NCBI GenBank assembly: GCA_934167435.1
Contig: CAKPKZ010000042.1
Location: forward strand, 1-11,559
Direction: 5' to 3'
From: an uncultured Clostridia bacterium
Lineage (GTDB): Bacteria; Bacillota; Clostridia; TANB77; CAG-508
DNA: 11,559 nt
Shown here: positions 1 to 6,420 of the stretch, piece by piece
How positions within the stretch are numbered: position 1 is the stretch's first letter
How the letters are laid out: the number at the start of each line of letters is the position of its first letter
Notes under the pieces: generated by a model
Seen by the model: the letters and a program-made list of their open reading frames with translations, nothing else
Database searches by the model: none
What the model was told of the DNA's origin: nothing
Program-made: the position numbers and the translations under genes

Positions 1-1107
1 GACTTTAGATATAATAAAAAGTTTAAAGCTACAAATGGTCAAAATGGAAGCGGAAATCGTTGTAACGGAAAATATGGAGAAGACTTATATATTAAAGTTC
101 CAATCGGAACTGTAGTTAAAGATGCAAAAACAGGCAAAGTAGTAGCAGATTTGTCAAAAGAAAATCAAACAGAATTAATATTACAAGGTGGTAGAGGTGG
201 AAAAGGAAATTCACATTTCGCAACAGCTACAAGACAAGCACCACGTTTTTCACAAGATGGAGAAAAAGGAGACGAAAAAGAATTAATATTAGAATTAAAA
301 CTTTTAGCAGATGTTGGATTATTAGGATTTCCTAATGTTGGTAAATCTACATTTCTATCTATGGTAACAGATGCAAAACCTAAAATTGCTAATTACCACT
401 TCACAACAATTGTTCCAAACCTAGGAGTAGTAAAAACCAAAAACGGAAGTGATTTTGTAATTGCAGATATACCAGGAATTATAGAAGGTGCAAGTGAAGG
501 AATTGGACTTGGAATTCAATTTTTAAGACATGTAGAAAGAACAAGATTACTTTTACATGTAATTGATGTATCTGGAGAAGAAGGAAGAAACCCAGTAAAA
601 GATTTTTACACTATAAATGAAGAACTAAAAAAATATAGTCCTAAACTAAGCACAAGAAAGCAAATTATAGTAGCCAATAAAATAGATGTAATGCAAGATG
701 AAAAAGGATACAAGGAATTAGAAGAATTAGCTAAAAAAGAAAATTTAGAAATATTTAAGATATCTGCAGCAACAAAGCAAGGTGTTGAAGAACTAATAAA
801 TCATGTTGCAGAAGTATTAAAAACATTACCAAAAGAAGAATTAATAGAAGTAGAAGACAAAATTGTATATACATTAGAAGACAAAAAAGACGAATGGACA
901 GCAAGAAAAGAAAATGATGAATATATAATTGAAGGAAAAGCAGTAGAAAGATTAATGGGAAGAATAAATATAGAAGACAATGAATCAATGTACTATTTAC
1001 AAAAATGCTTAAGAAATATGGGAATAGAAGATAAATTAAAAGAACTTGGAATACATGAAGGCGACTCAGTAAAAATAGCTGATTGGGAACTAGAATGGTA
1101 TGATTAA
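1..1107 (+). CDS. obg: GTPase Obg/CgtA, 5'-truncated by window edge
   Basis: This is the C-terminal 368 codons of the ribosome-associated GTPase Obg, which acts in 50S subunit assembly and stress control. The frame is open from base 1; by comparison with B. subtilis Obg, which I recall, roughly 56 N-terminal residues lie outside the window. Visible parts, in codons counted from base 1, are the end of the glycine-rich Obg fold (LQGGRGGKGNS, about codons 61-71), G1 GFPNVGKS (109-116), G3 DIPG (156-159), G4 NKID (226-229), an SAA-type G5, and a C-terminal OCT domain ending in EWYD. An internal ATG at 151 gives a shorter reading but would cut the Obg fold, so it is not the start. The nucleoside kinase follows within 11 bases, so the two are probably co-transcribed. 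Identification is firm. Confidence 0.97.
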   Translation, partial: DFRYNKKFKATNGQNGSGNRCNGKYGEDLYIKVPIGTVVKDAKTGKVVADLSKENQTELILQGGRGGKGNSHFATATRQAPRFSQDGEKGDEKELILELKLLADVGLLGFPNVGKSTFLSMVTDAKPKIANYHFTTIVPNLGVVKTKNGSDFVIADIPGIIEGASEGIGLGIQFLRHVERTRLLLHVIDVSGEEGRNPVKDFYTINEELKKYSPKLSTRKQIIVANKIDVMQDEKGYKELEELAKKENLEIFKISAATKQGVEELINHVAEVLKTLPKEELIEVEDKIVYTLEDKKDEWTARKENDEYIIEGKAVERLMGRINIEDNESMYYLQKCLRNMGIEDKLKELGIHEGDSVKIADWELEWYD

Positions 1108-1108
1108 T

Positions 1109-1113
1109 GGAGG
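1109..1113 (+). promoter_or_regulatory. Ribosome-binding site that fixes the nucleoside kinase start
   Basis: GGAGG sits 5 bases before ATG 1119. The upstream in-frame ATG at 1107 overlaps the obg stop (TAATG) but would have this Shine-Dalgarno inside its own first codons and none in front. The start at 1119 is therefore preferred; 1107 through translational coupling is possible. Confidence 0.8.
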
Positions 1114-1118
1114 AAAAG

Positions 1119-2759
1119 ATGAAAGTAACTTATAAAGAAAAAGAATTTGAAATAAACGAAAAGATAAAAATAAAAGACTTATTAAAAGAAGAAATACAAA
1201 ATAGTAAATACGAAATAATGGGATGTAAAGTAAATAACCAATATCAAACAATAGAATATGAAATAAATGAAGACTGTAAAATAGAATTTATTGACGTATC
1301 TAAAAATGAAGGAGTAAAAATATATAGAAGAACACTTTTATATATTATGGGAAAAGCAATAAAAGAACTATATCCAAATGCGTGGCTTACAATTAATTAT
1401 CAATTATTAGACTCAATGTTTTGCGAAATAAGCAATATGGAAGTAACAGATGAAGTAATTGAAAAAATATCAGTAAAAATGAGAGAAATAATTAATAAAA
1501 ATCTACCAATAAAAAGAGTAGTAATGACAAGAGAAGAAGCAGAAGAATTTTACGAAAAAAATGATTGCGCTAGAGGAAAAATACAGTTAGAACTAAAAAA
1601 CAATAACCAAATAGAATTATATTTTTGTGAAGAGTATTTTAATTATTTTTTTGGTATGTTAGCTGCAAATACAGGAAACTTAGATTTATTTAAAATAGAA
1701 AAATACGAAGATGGTTTTTTAATTAGTTATCCAAGTTCTAGAAAGCCACTAGAACTACCAGAAAAACTAGAAAACAAAAAACTATCATGGGCTTTAAACG
1801 AATATGATGATATACATAAAATATTAGACTTAAATACAGTTGCTAAATTAAATAAATCAGTTAGAGAAAATAAAATAAAAGACGTAATAATGATAGATGA
1901 AGCACTTCATGAAAAGAAAATTGCTCAAATCGCAGATGAAATTGCTAAAAGAAAAAATGTAAAAATGATATTAATTGCAGGACCTTCATCATCTGGAAAA
2001 ACAACATTTGCACAAAGATTAGGAATACAACTAAAAATAAATGGACTAAGACCTGTTACAATTTCGGTTGATAATTATTTTGTAGAAAGACAAGACACAC
2101 CAAAAGACGAAAACGGAAATTATGATTTTGAAAGTATAGATGCAATAGATACAAAATTATTTAATGATCACTTAACAAAATTATTAAATGGAGAAGAAGT
2201 AGAAATGCCAACATTTGATTTTCATGTTGGAACTAAAAAATACGAAGGCAACAAAATAAAATTAGAAAAAGATGATGTTCTTGTAATAGAAGGAATACAT
2301 TGCCTAAATGATAAACTAACAAGTAAAATATCTAAAGATCAAAAATATAAAATATATATTAGTGCATTAACAGTTTTAAATATGGACTATTGTAACAGAA
2401 TTTCAACAAGAGACAATAGACTAATAAGAAGAATTGTAAGAGACAATCAATTTAGAGGATATTCTGCAAAACATACATTAGCATCATGGGAAAGTGTAAC
2501 AAGAGGAGAGGAAAAAAACATATTTCCATTCCAAGAAGAAGCAGATAGTATGTTTAATACATCACTAATATATGAATTAGGAGTATTAAAAAGTTTTGCA
2601 ATGCCACTATTAGAAAAAATAAAGCAAGAAGAACTAGAATATGCAGAAGCTCAAAGGCTATTAAATATGCTAAAATATTTTGAGCCAATACCAGCAAACA
2701 TTGTACCTACAAACTCATTATTAAAAGAATTTTTAGGTGGAGGAGATTTTAAATATTAG
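1119..2759 (+). CDS. TGS/SAD-domain uridine kinase-like nucleoside kinase
   Basis: The protein is 546 residues from the preferred start. The N-terminus (about 1-60) is a ubiquitin-like TGS domain. Residues about 65-220 resemble the second additional (editing) domain of threonyl-tRNA synthetase but lack its His motif: the segment where HxxxH would sit reads YRRTLLYIMGKAIKELYP. The C-terminal half is a uridine kinase/phosphoribulokinase P-loop domain, with Walker A GPSSSGKT (288-295), the DNYF motif about 25 residues later, VIEGIH as the Walker B-like strand, and an Arg-rich RDNRLIRRIVRD segment typical of this branch. Family knowledge predicts ATP-dependent nucleoside phosphorylation; the substrate is not readable from sequence. 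It lies 11 bases after obg and 8 before the RNHCP gene, a tight operon. Domain architecture is secure, physiological role less so. Confidence 0.9.
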   Translation: MKVTYKEKEFEINEKIKIKDLLKEEIQNSKYEIMGCKVNNQYQTIEYEINEDCKIEFIDVSKNEGVKIYRRTLLYIMGKAIKELYPNAWLTINYQLLDSMFCEISNMEVTDEVIEKISVKMREIINKNLPIKRVVMTREEAEEFYEKNDCARGKIQLELKNNNQIELYFCEEYFNYFFGMLAANTGNLDLFKIEKYEDGFLISYPSSRKPLELPEKLENKKLSWALNEYDDIHKILDLNTVAKLNKSVRENKIKDVIMIDEALHEKKIAQIADEIAKRKNVKMILIAGPSSSGKTTFAQRLGIQLKINGLRPVTISVDNYFVERQDTPKDENGNYDFESIDAIDTKLFNDHLTKLLNGEEVEMPTFDFHVGTKKYEGNKIKLEKDDVLVIEGIHCLNDKLTSKISKDQKYKIYISALTVLNMDYCNRISTRDNRLIRRIVRDNQFRGYSAKHTLASWESVTRGEEKNIFPFQEEADSMFNTSLIYELGVLKSFAMPLLEKIKQEELEYAEAQRLLNMLKYFEPIPANIVPTNSLLKEFLGGGDFKY

Positions 2760-2767
2760 GAGAAAGT

Positions 2768-3085
2768 ATGCTAAAAACAAGTAAATTTACCAAAATAGAC
2801 GAAGAATTTATATGCGAAAATTGTGGAAAACAAGTAACTAAATTAGGGTATACATGTAGAAATCATTGCCCATATTGTTTACATTCAAAACATGTAGATA
2901 AAAATCCAGGAGATAGACAAGAAACATGTCATGGAGATTTAGAACCTGTAAGTTTAGAAATAGATGCTAAAAAAGGGTATGTTATAGTTTTTAAATGTAA
3001 AAAATGTGGAAAAATTAGAAAAAATAAAGCTGCTAAAGATGACAACATGGATTTAATAATAAAGTTAAGCAGTAAACAATTATAA
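2768..3085 (+). CDS. RNHCP-domain zinc-ribbon protein
   Basis: This 105-residue protein has the signature that names the RNHCP family: RNHCPYC at residues 31-37. Other cysteine pairs are CENC (16-19) and CKKC (77-80), with a further ETCHG at 52-56, so two zinc-ribbon-like sites are likely. No membrane segment or signal is seen. The family is widespread in Firmicutes, and to my knowledge its function is unknown; nucleic-acid or ribosome binding would be a guess from the Cys pattern and basic residues near the C-terminus. The Shine-Dalgarno AGGAG overlaps the stop codon of the nucleoside kinase, so translation of the two genes is probably coupled. The length looks complete. Confidence 0.88.
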   Translation: MLKTSKFTKIDEEFICENCGKQVTKLGYTCRNHCPYCLHSKHVDKNPGDRQETCHGDLEPVSLEIDAKKGYVIVFKCKKCGKIRKNKAAKDDNMDLIIKLSSKQL

Positions 3086-3091
3086 AAATAA

Positions 3092-3114
3092 AGGAGGTTT
3101 AAAACTAGCCTCCT
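3092..3114 (+). other. Hairpin with a sequestered AGGAGG
   Basis: AGGAGG (3092-3097) pairs with CCTCCT (3109-3114); one U-G and one U-A pair extend the stem to 8 bp around a 7-base loop. No ATG, GTG or TTG lies at Shine-Dalgarno spacing after it. On the + strand no U-tract follows, so it is a poor intrinsic terminator; on the - strand a T-rich run follows the stem. It could be a weak terminator, a processing or stability element, or a trap for 30S subunits. Confidence 0.55.
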
Positions 3115-3146
3115 CTAATTAAAATTATATATTAGGAAGTGAAATA

Positions 3147-3416
3147 ATGACTGAAAAAGAATTAAAAAAATTTACTATAAATTTAATAGAAACCAAAGAA
3201 AATGAAAATGAGGATTATATTAGATACTCATATTATGAATTAAAAGTAAAATACAATTTAACAGAAGAAGAAATAGACGAAGTGTTAAGAGTTAGTAGAA
3301 ATTATTTCGAAAACAAAGGGTACAAAGTATATTTTACAAATGCAGAATTTGAATACAAAAATGCAAAAAGAAAAGTAGAAACAAATGAATATATGGTAGC
3401 ATTTAAAGAAGAGTAA
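3147..3416 (+). CDS. Hypothetical 89-residue protein, possible winged-helix fold
   Basis: I do not recognise this protein. It is charged and soluble, with no cysteine, tryptophan, signal or membrane segment. The order suggests helix (about 2-17), short helix with YYELKVKYNL (about 29-38), helix TEEEIDEVLRVSRNYF (39-54), then two strands joined by a basic turn (58-87). That resembles a small winged helix-turn-helix, but this is shape-reading, not homology. The start is supported by AGGAAGTGA 5-6 bases upstream. It is separated from the RNHCP gene by 61 bases containing a hairpin, has no clear promoter of its own, and its stop codon touches the terminator at 3415, so it is probably the last cistron of the obg transcript. 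Codon use matches its neighbours. Confidence 0.72.
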   Translation: MTEKELKKFTINLIETKENENEDYIRYSYYELKVKYNLTEEEIDEVLRVSRNYFENKGYKVYFTNAEFEYKNAKRKVETNEYMVAFKEE

Positions 3417-3449
3417 AAGATCAGGCAGTTAAATTGTTTGGTCTTTTTA
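3415..3449 (+). terminator. Intrinsic terminator ending the obg transcription unit
   Basis: AGATCAGGCAG pairs with TTGTTTGGTCT, including several G-U pairs, around a TTAAA loop (3429-3433), and is followed by TTTTTA. Flanking A residues at 3415-3418 pair with the T-run. The 5' arm begins inside the stop codon of the 89-residue gene. Confidence 0.85.
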
Positions 3450-3458
3450 TAAAAAATA

Positions 3459-3474
3459 TATAATTAGGTATAAT
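3459..3474 (+). promoter_or_regulatory. Candidate promoter region of copZ-copA (tandem TATAAT)
   Basis: Two TATAAT hexamers lie exactly 10 bases apart (3459-3464 and 3469-3474), just after the terminator and 25 bases before copZ. The downstream one has only a weak -35 (TTTATA, 3446-3451, 17-bp spacer); the upstream one has TTGTTT at 3434 with a 19-bp spacer. The position supports a promoter, but the weak -35 suggests low basal or activated expression. I see no recognisable copper-repressor operator such as TACAnnTGTA. Confidence 0.6.
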
Positions 3475-3498
3475 AAATAATGAAAGGAAGGGTAAAAA

Positions 3499-3711
3499 AT
3501 GAAAGAAGTAAAAATTAAAGTAAATGGAATGGAATGTGAAGGCTGCCAAAATAGAATTAAAAATACACTAGAAGGAATAAAAGAAGTAAAAGAGGTAAAT
3601 GCAAACTATAAAACAGGAATAGTAATAATAACTTTAAATGAAGAAATAGATATAAATAAATTAGAAGAAAAAATAGAAGATATTGGATTTGAAGTTGTAA
3701 AGGAAGACTAA
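3499..3711 (+). CDS. copZ: Copper chaperone CopZ-like HMA protein
   Basis: This is a 70-residue single heavy-metal-associated domain with the metal-binding GMECEGC loop (Cys13 and Cys16) and a ferredoxin-like length. Family knowledge: such proteins carry Cu(I) in the cytosol and hand it to a CPx-type ATPase. The ATPase gene starts 3 bases after the stop, which makes a CopZ role the natural reading. GGAAGGG lies 6 bases before the ATG, and the gene is first in its own transcription unit after a terminator. The metal is inferred as Cu(I) from the partner's membrane motifs; Ag(I) would also fit. In the MxCxxC loop the residues between the cysteines are Glu-Gly rather than the more usual Ala/Ser/His combinations. 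Confidence 0.88.
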   Translation: MKEVKIKVNGMECEGCQNRIKNTLEGIKEVKEVNANYKTGIVIITLNEEIDINKLEEKIEDIGFEVVKED

Positions 3712-3714
3712 AAT

Positions 3715-5925
3715 ATGAAAAAAATAATTTTATCAATTGATGGAATGACTTGCAGTGCCTGTTCAAATGGATTAGAAAAATACTTAAACAAACAAAATGG
3801 AATATATGAGGCATCTGTAAATTTAGTAATGGCCAATGCAGTTGTAAACTATGATGAAAAAATATTAAACCAAGAAAAAATAGAAAAATATATAAAGCAA
3901 GCAGGTTTTAAAAGTTTAGGAGTTTTTAAGGAATTAGGAGCAGAAAAGAAAAATAAGAACGAAAGAAAACAATTTGTAATATTTACAATTTTAGCAATTC
4001 TATTAATGTATATTTCAATGGGACATAGCTTAAACTTGCCTACTATTAAATATCTAGATATGCATGCTAATCCAGTAAATTATGCTATTGCACTATTAAT
4101 ATTAACAATTGCATTTTTAATATATGGTTATGACATATTAAAAAATGGTTATAAAAATTTAATTCATAAAATGCCAAACATGGATACTTTAATAGCAATA
4201 GGGGTAATAAGTAGCTTTGGATATAGTTTGTATGGTATGTATATGATTTTTAAAGAAAATAACAATTACACAATGAGCTTATATTTTGAATCTGCAGCAA
4301 TAGTTATTTATTTTGTAAAACTTGGAAGATATATTGATAAAATAAGCAAAGACAAAACTAAGGATGCAATAAAAAAACTAGTAGAAATAACACCAAATGA
4401 GGCAATAATTGAAATAGATGGTAAACAAAAAAGAGTGACTTTAGATGAAATAAAAAAAGAAGATATAGTAATTGCAAAACCTGGAGATAAAATTGCGGTT
4501 GACGGAGAAATAATAGAAGGAAATGCTCATTTAGATGAGTCTTTTATAACAGGAGAAAGTAAACCAGCAAATAAAAAAGTAGGAGAAAAAGTTATTGCGG
4601 GAAGTCTTAATTATGATGGATATATAAAATATAAAGCACAAAAAATAGGAAAAGAATCTACTGTATCTGAAATAGTAAAACTAGTAGTTGAAGCAAGCAA
4701 TACTAAAGCACCAATTGCTAAAATTGCAGATAAAATTTCTGGATATTTTGTTCCTGTAGTAATATTAATTTCATTAATAACATTTATTGCATATTTATTA
4801 TTAGGATTTGACATTCAACAAGCAATAAGTTCGTTTGTTACAGTTTTAGTAGTAGCTTGTCCTTGCAGTTTAGGATTGGCAACTCCACTTGCAATAGTTG
4901 TAAGTGAAGGGATATGTGCAAGCAAAGGAATACTAGTAAAGAAAAGCGAAATATTGGAAAATGCCTCAAAAATAAATACAATAGTATTTGATAAAACCGG
5001 AACATTAACATATGGAACATTAAAAATATCAAATATATACAATTATAGCAATTTAGAAGAAAAAGAACTAATACAATTAGTTGGAAGTATAGAGGAAAAG
5101 TCAACACATCCTATAGGAAAAGCATTTACAGATTATATGCAAGAAAATAAAATACCAAAATTAAATGTAGAAGAAATTCAAAACATTGCAGGATATGGAT
5201 TAATTGGAAAAATAAATAAAGAAAAAATAATATTAGGAAATAGAAAAATTATAGAAAAGTTTAATATTCAAAATAATTATTTAGAAGCAGAACAAGAGTT
5301 AGCATTAAATGGAAATAGCATTATATATGTTGCTAAAAATGAAAAAATTATAGCATTAGTTGGAGTAAATGACATAGTAAGAGAAAATGCAAAAGAGGTA
5401 ATAAATAAATTAAATAAACACAATATAAATACAATAATGCTTACAGGAGATAATGAGCAAACAGCAAAAAACATAGCAGAAAAGTTAGGAATAAACAAGG
5501 TTATATCTAATGCTTTACCAGCACAAAAGGCACAAACAATAAAGGAATTAAAAGAAAATGGAAATAAAGTAATGATGTGCGGAGATGGAATAAATGATAG
5601 CCCAGCAATTACTAGTGCTGATATTGGAGCAAGTGTAAAAAGTGGAACAGATATTGCAATGGACTCTGCTGATGTTATACTTACTAATAATGATTTAAAC
5701 TCTATTTTTGAATTAATTAATATTAGTGAAAAAACAGTAAAAAATATTAAACAAAATTTATTTTGGGCATTCTTTTACAATCTGTTAATGATACCAATTG
5801 CAATTGGAATATTTAAACCAATAGGACTTTCAATAAATCCTATGATTGCAAGTATAGCAATGGTATGCAGTAGTTTAACAGTTATATTTAATGCATTAAG
5901 ATTAAAAAAGGAAAAGAGGTATTAA
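3715..5925 (+). CDS. copA: Cu(+)-translocating P1B-type ATPase CopA
   Basis: This 736-residue copper exporter uses ATP to pump Cu(I) across the cytoplasmic membrane. In order: one N-terminal HMA domain with GMTCSAC (10-16); paired membrane helices from about 86; actuator loop with TGES (279-282); the membrane CPC site (382-384, here CPCS rather than the common CPCA); phosphorylation motif DKTGT with Asp426; N-domain His-Pro (465-466) and GYGL (493-496); TGDN (577-580); GDGIND (623-628). The last two helices carry Tyr688-Asn689 and Met716-x-x-Ser719-Ser720, the residues that define the Cu+ (P1B-1) class. It starts 3 bases after copZ with AGGAAG inside the copZ end, so the pair is coupled. The last codons double as the 5' arm of the terminator. 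Complete, with all catalytic residues present. Confidence 0.96.
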   Translation: MKKIILSIDGMTCSACSNGLEKYLNKQNGIYEASVNLVMANAVVNYDEKILNQEKIEKYIKQAGFKSLGVFKELGAEKKNKNERKQFVIFTILAILLMYISMGHSLNLPTIKYLDMHANPVNYAIALLILTIAFLIYGYDILKNGYKNLIHKMPNMDTLIAIGVISSFGYSLYGMYMIFKENNNYTMSLYFESAAIVIYFVKLGRYIDKISKDKTKDAIKKLVEITPNEAIIEIDGKQKRVTLDEIKKEDIVIAKPGDKIAVDGEIIEGNAHLDESFITGESKPANKKVGEKVIAGSLNYDGYIKYKAQKIGKESTVSEIVKLVVEASNTKAPIAKIADKISGYFVPVVILISLITFIAYLLLGFDIQQAISSFVTVLVVACPCSLGLATPLAIVVSEGICASKGILVKKSEILENASKINTIVFDKTGTLTYGTLKISNIYNYSNLEEKELIQLVGSIEEKSTHPIGKAFTDYMQENKIPKLNVEEIQNIAGYGLIGKINKEKIILGNRKIIEKFNIQNNYLEAEQELALNGNSIIYVAKNEKIIALVGVNDIVRENAKEVINKLNKHNINTIMLTGDNEQTAKNIAEKLGINKVISNALPAQKAQTIKELKENGNKVMMCGDGINDSPAITSADIGASVKSGTDIAMDSADVILTNNDLNSIFELINISEKTVKNIKQNLFWAFFYNLLMIPIAIGIFKPIGLSINPMIASIAMVCSSLTVIFNALRLKKEKRY

Positions 5926-5970
5926 ATGAAGTAAAACTATATAGTTTGCTTCATATACAACCTCTTTTTT
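5912..5970 (+). terminator. Two-stage intrinsic terminator after copA
   Basis: The outer stem is AAAAGAGGT (5912-5920, within copA) with ACCTCTTTT (5960-5968), followed by more T. An inner stem-loop at 5926-5954 pairs ATGAAGTAAA with TTTGCTTCAT, then continues past one bulged A by two pairs around an ATAT loop. The stop codon 5923-5925 lies in the internal loop. Confidence 0.85.
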
Positions 5971-6044
5971 GCTTAAATTCCTGAAAAACACTTGACAAAT
6001 AGTAAAAAAAGGTGTAAAGTATATTAGCATTACAAAAAAGAGGT
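5960..6044. repeat. 12-bp perfect inverted repeat flanking the ylxM promoter
   Basis: ACCTCTTTTTTG (5960-5971) is the exact reverse complement of CAAAAAAGAGGT (6033-6044), with 61 bases between. The left copy is the 3' arm and T-tract of the copA terminator; the right copy contains the ylxM Shine-Dalgarno. In a read-through RNA the two could pair and hide that site; in RNA started at the ylxM promoter the left copy is absent. Confidence 0.7.
5992..6020 (+). promoter_or_regulatory. Sigma-A type promoter of the ylxM-rplS operon
   Basis: A consensus -35 TTGACA (5992-5997) is followed after 17 bp by TAAAGT (6015-6020), a 4-of-6 match to the -10, with TG directly before it. The predicted start near 6027 leaves a leader of about 25 bases before ylxM. 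It lies right after the copA terminator, so the operon is expressed independently of copper genes. Confidence 0.78.
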
Positions 6045-6051
6045 AGTAAAA

Positions 6052-6399
6052 ATGGAAGAAAAAGTTAAAATTAGTATATTATGCCAATTATACGGCAAAC
6101 TTTTAACACAAAAACAATATAATTTCATAGACGACTACTATAATAACGACTTATCTTTGTCAGAAATAGCACAAAACAACCAAATTACAAGACAAGCTGT
6201 TAGAGACATATTAAAGAAGGGAGAGAAAAAACTTTTCGAATACGAAGAAAAGTTACTTTTTATGAAAAGGACGTTGAATCAAGAAAAGAAAATTGAACAA
6301 GTTTTATCAGAATTAACAAAAATTCAAAAAGAATCTTCAGATAAACAAATTTCAAATATCTTAGAAAGTATAAAAAAAGAATTAAACTGTTTAGTTTAA
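6052..6399 (+). CDS. ylxM: YlxM-family SRP-associated helix-turn-helix protein
   Basis: This 115-residue protein matches YlxM (UPF0122). It has an opening KISILCQLYGKLLTQKQ segment and a sigma-70 region-4-like helix-turn-helix at about 35-60 (LSLSEIAQNNQITRQAVRD), then a charged helical tail. Family knowledge: ylxM is almost always next to ffh, and in streptococci the protein was reported to bind SRP components and modulate Ffh GTPase activity. Here it is 21 bases upstream of ffh and is the first gene of the operon. GAGG lies 8 bases before the ATG. In many Bacilli smc and ftsY precede this pair; here copA does, so ftsY must lie elsewhere. Whether the helix-turn-helix contacts DNA or RNA cannot be told from sequence. 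Confidence 0.92.
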   Translation: MEEKVKISILCQLYGKLLTQKQYNFIDDYYNNDLSLSEIAQNNQITRQAVRDILKKGEKKLFEYEEKLLFMKRTLNQEKKIEQVLSELTKIQKESSDKQISNILESIKKELNCLV

Positions 6400-6400
6400 T
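6381..6400 (+). other. Perfect hairpin over the ylxM stop codon
   Basis: ATTAAACT (6381-6388) and AGTTTAAT (6393-6400) form an 8-bp perfect stem with a GTTT loop. The ylxM TAA is inside the 3' arm. No U-tract follows, so it is not a standard terminator; it ends 9 bases before the ffh Shine-Dalgarno (6410-6414). It could affect ribosome re-initiation or mRNA processing between the cistrons. Confidence 0.5.
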
Positions 6401-6420
6401 AACAAGAATGGAGGATTTAT

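Noticed and set aside
755..988. Minus-strand open frames opposite obg, copA, ffh, rimM and others
   Set aside because: They read as Leu/Phe/Ile-rich low-complexity proteins, the expected shadow of A-rich coding strands, and lack ribosome-binding sites and family motifs.
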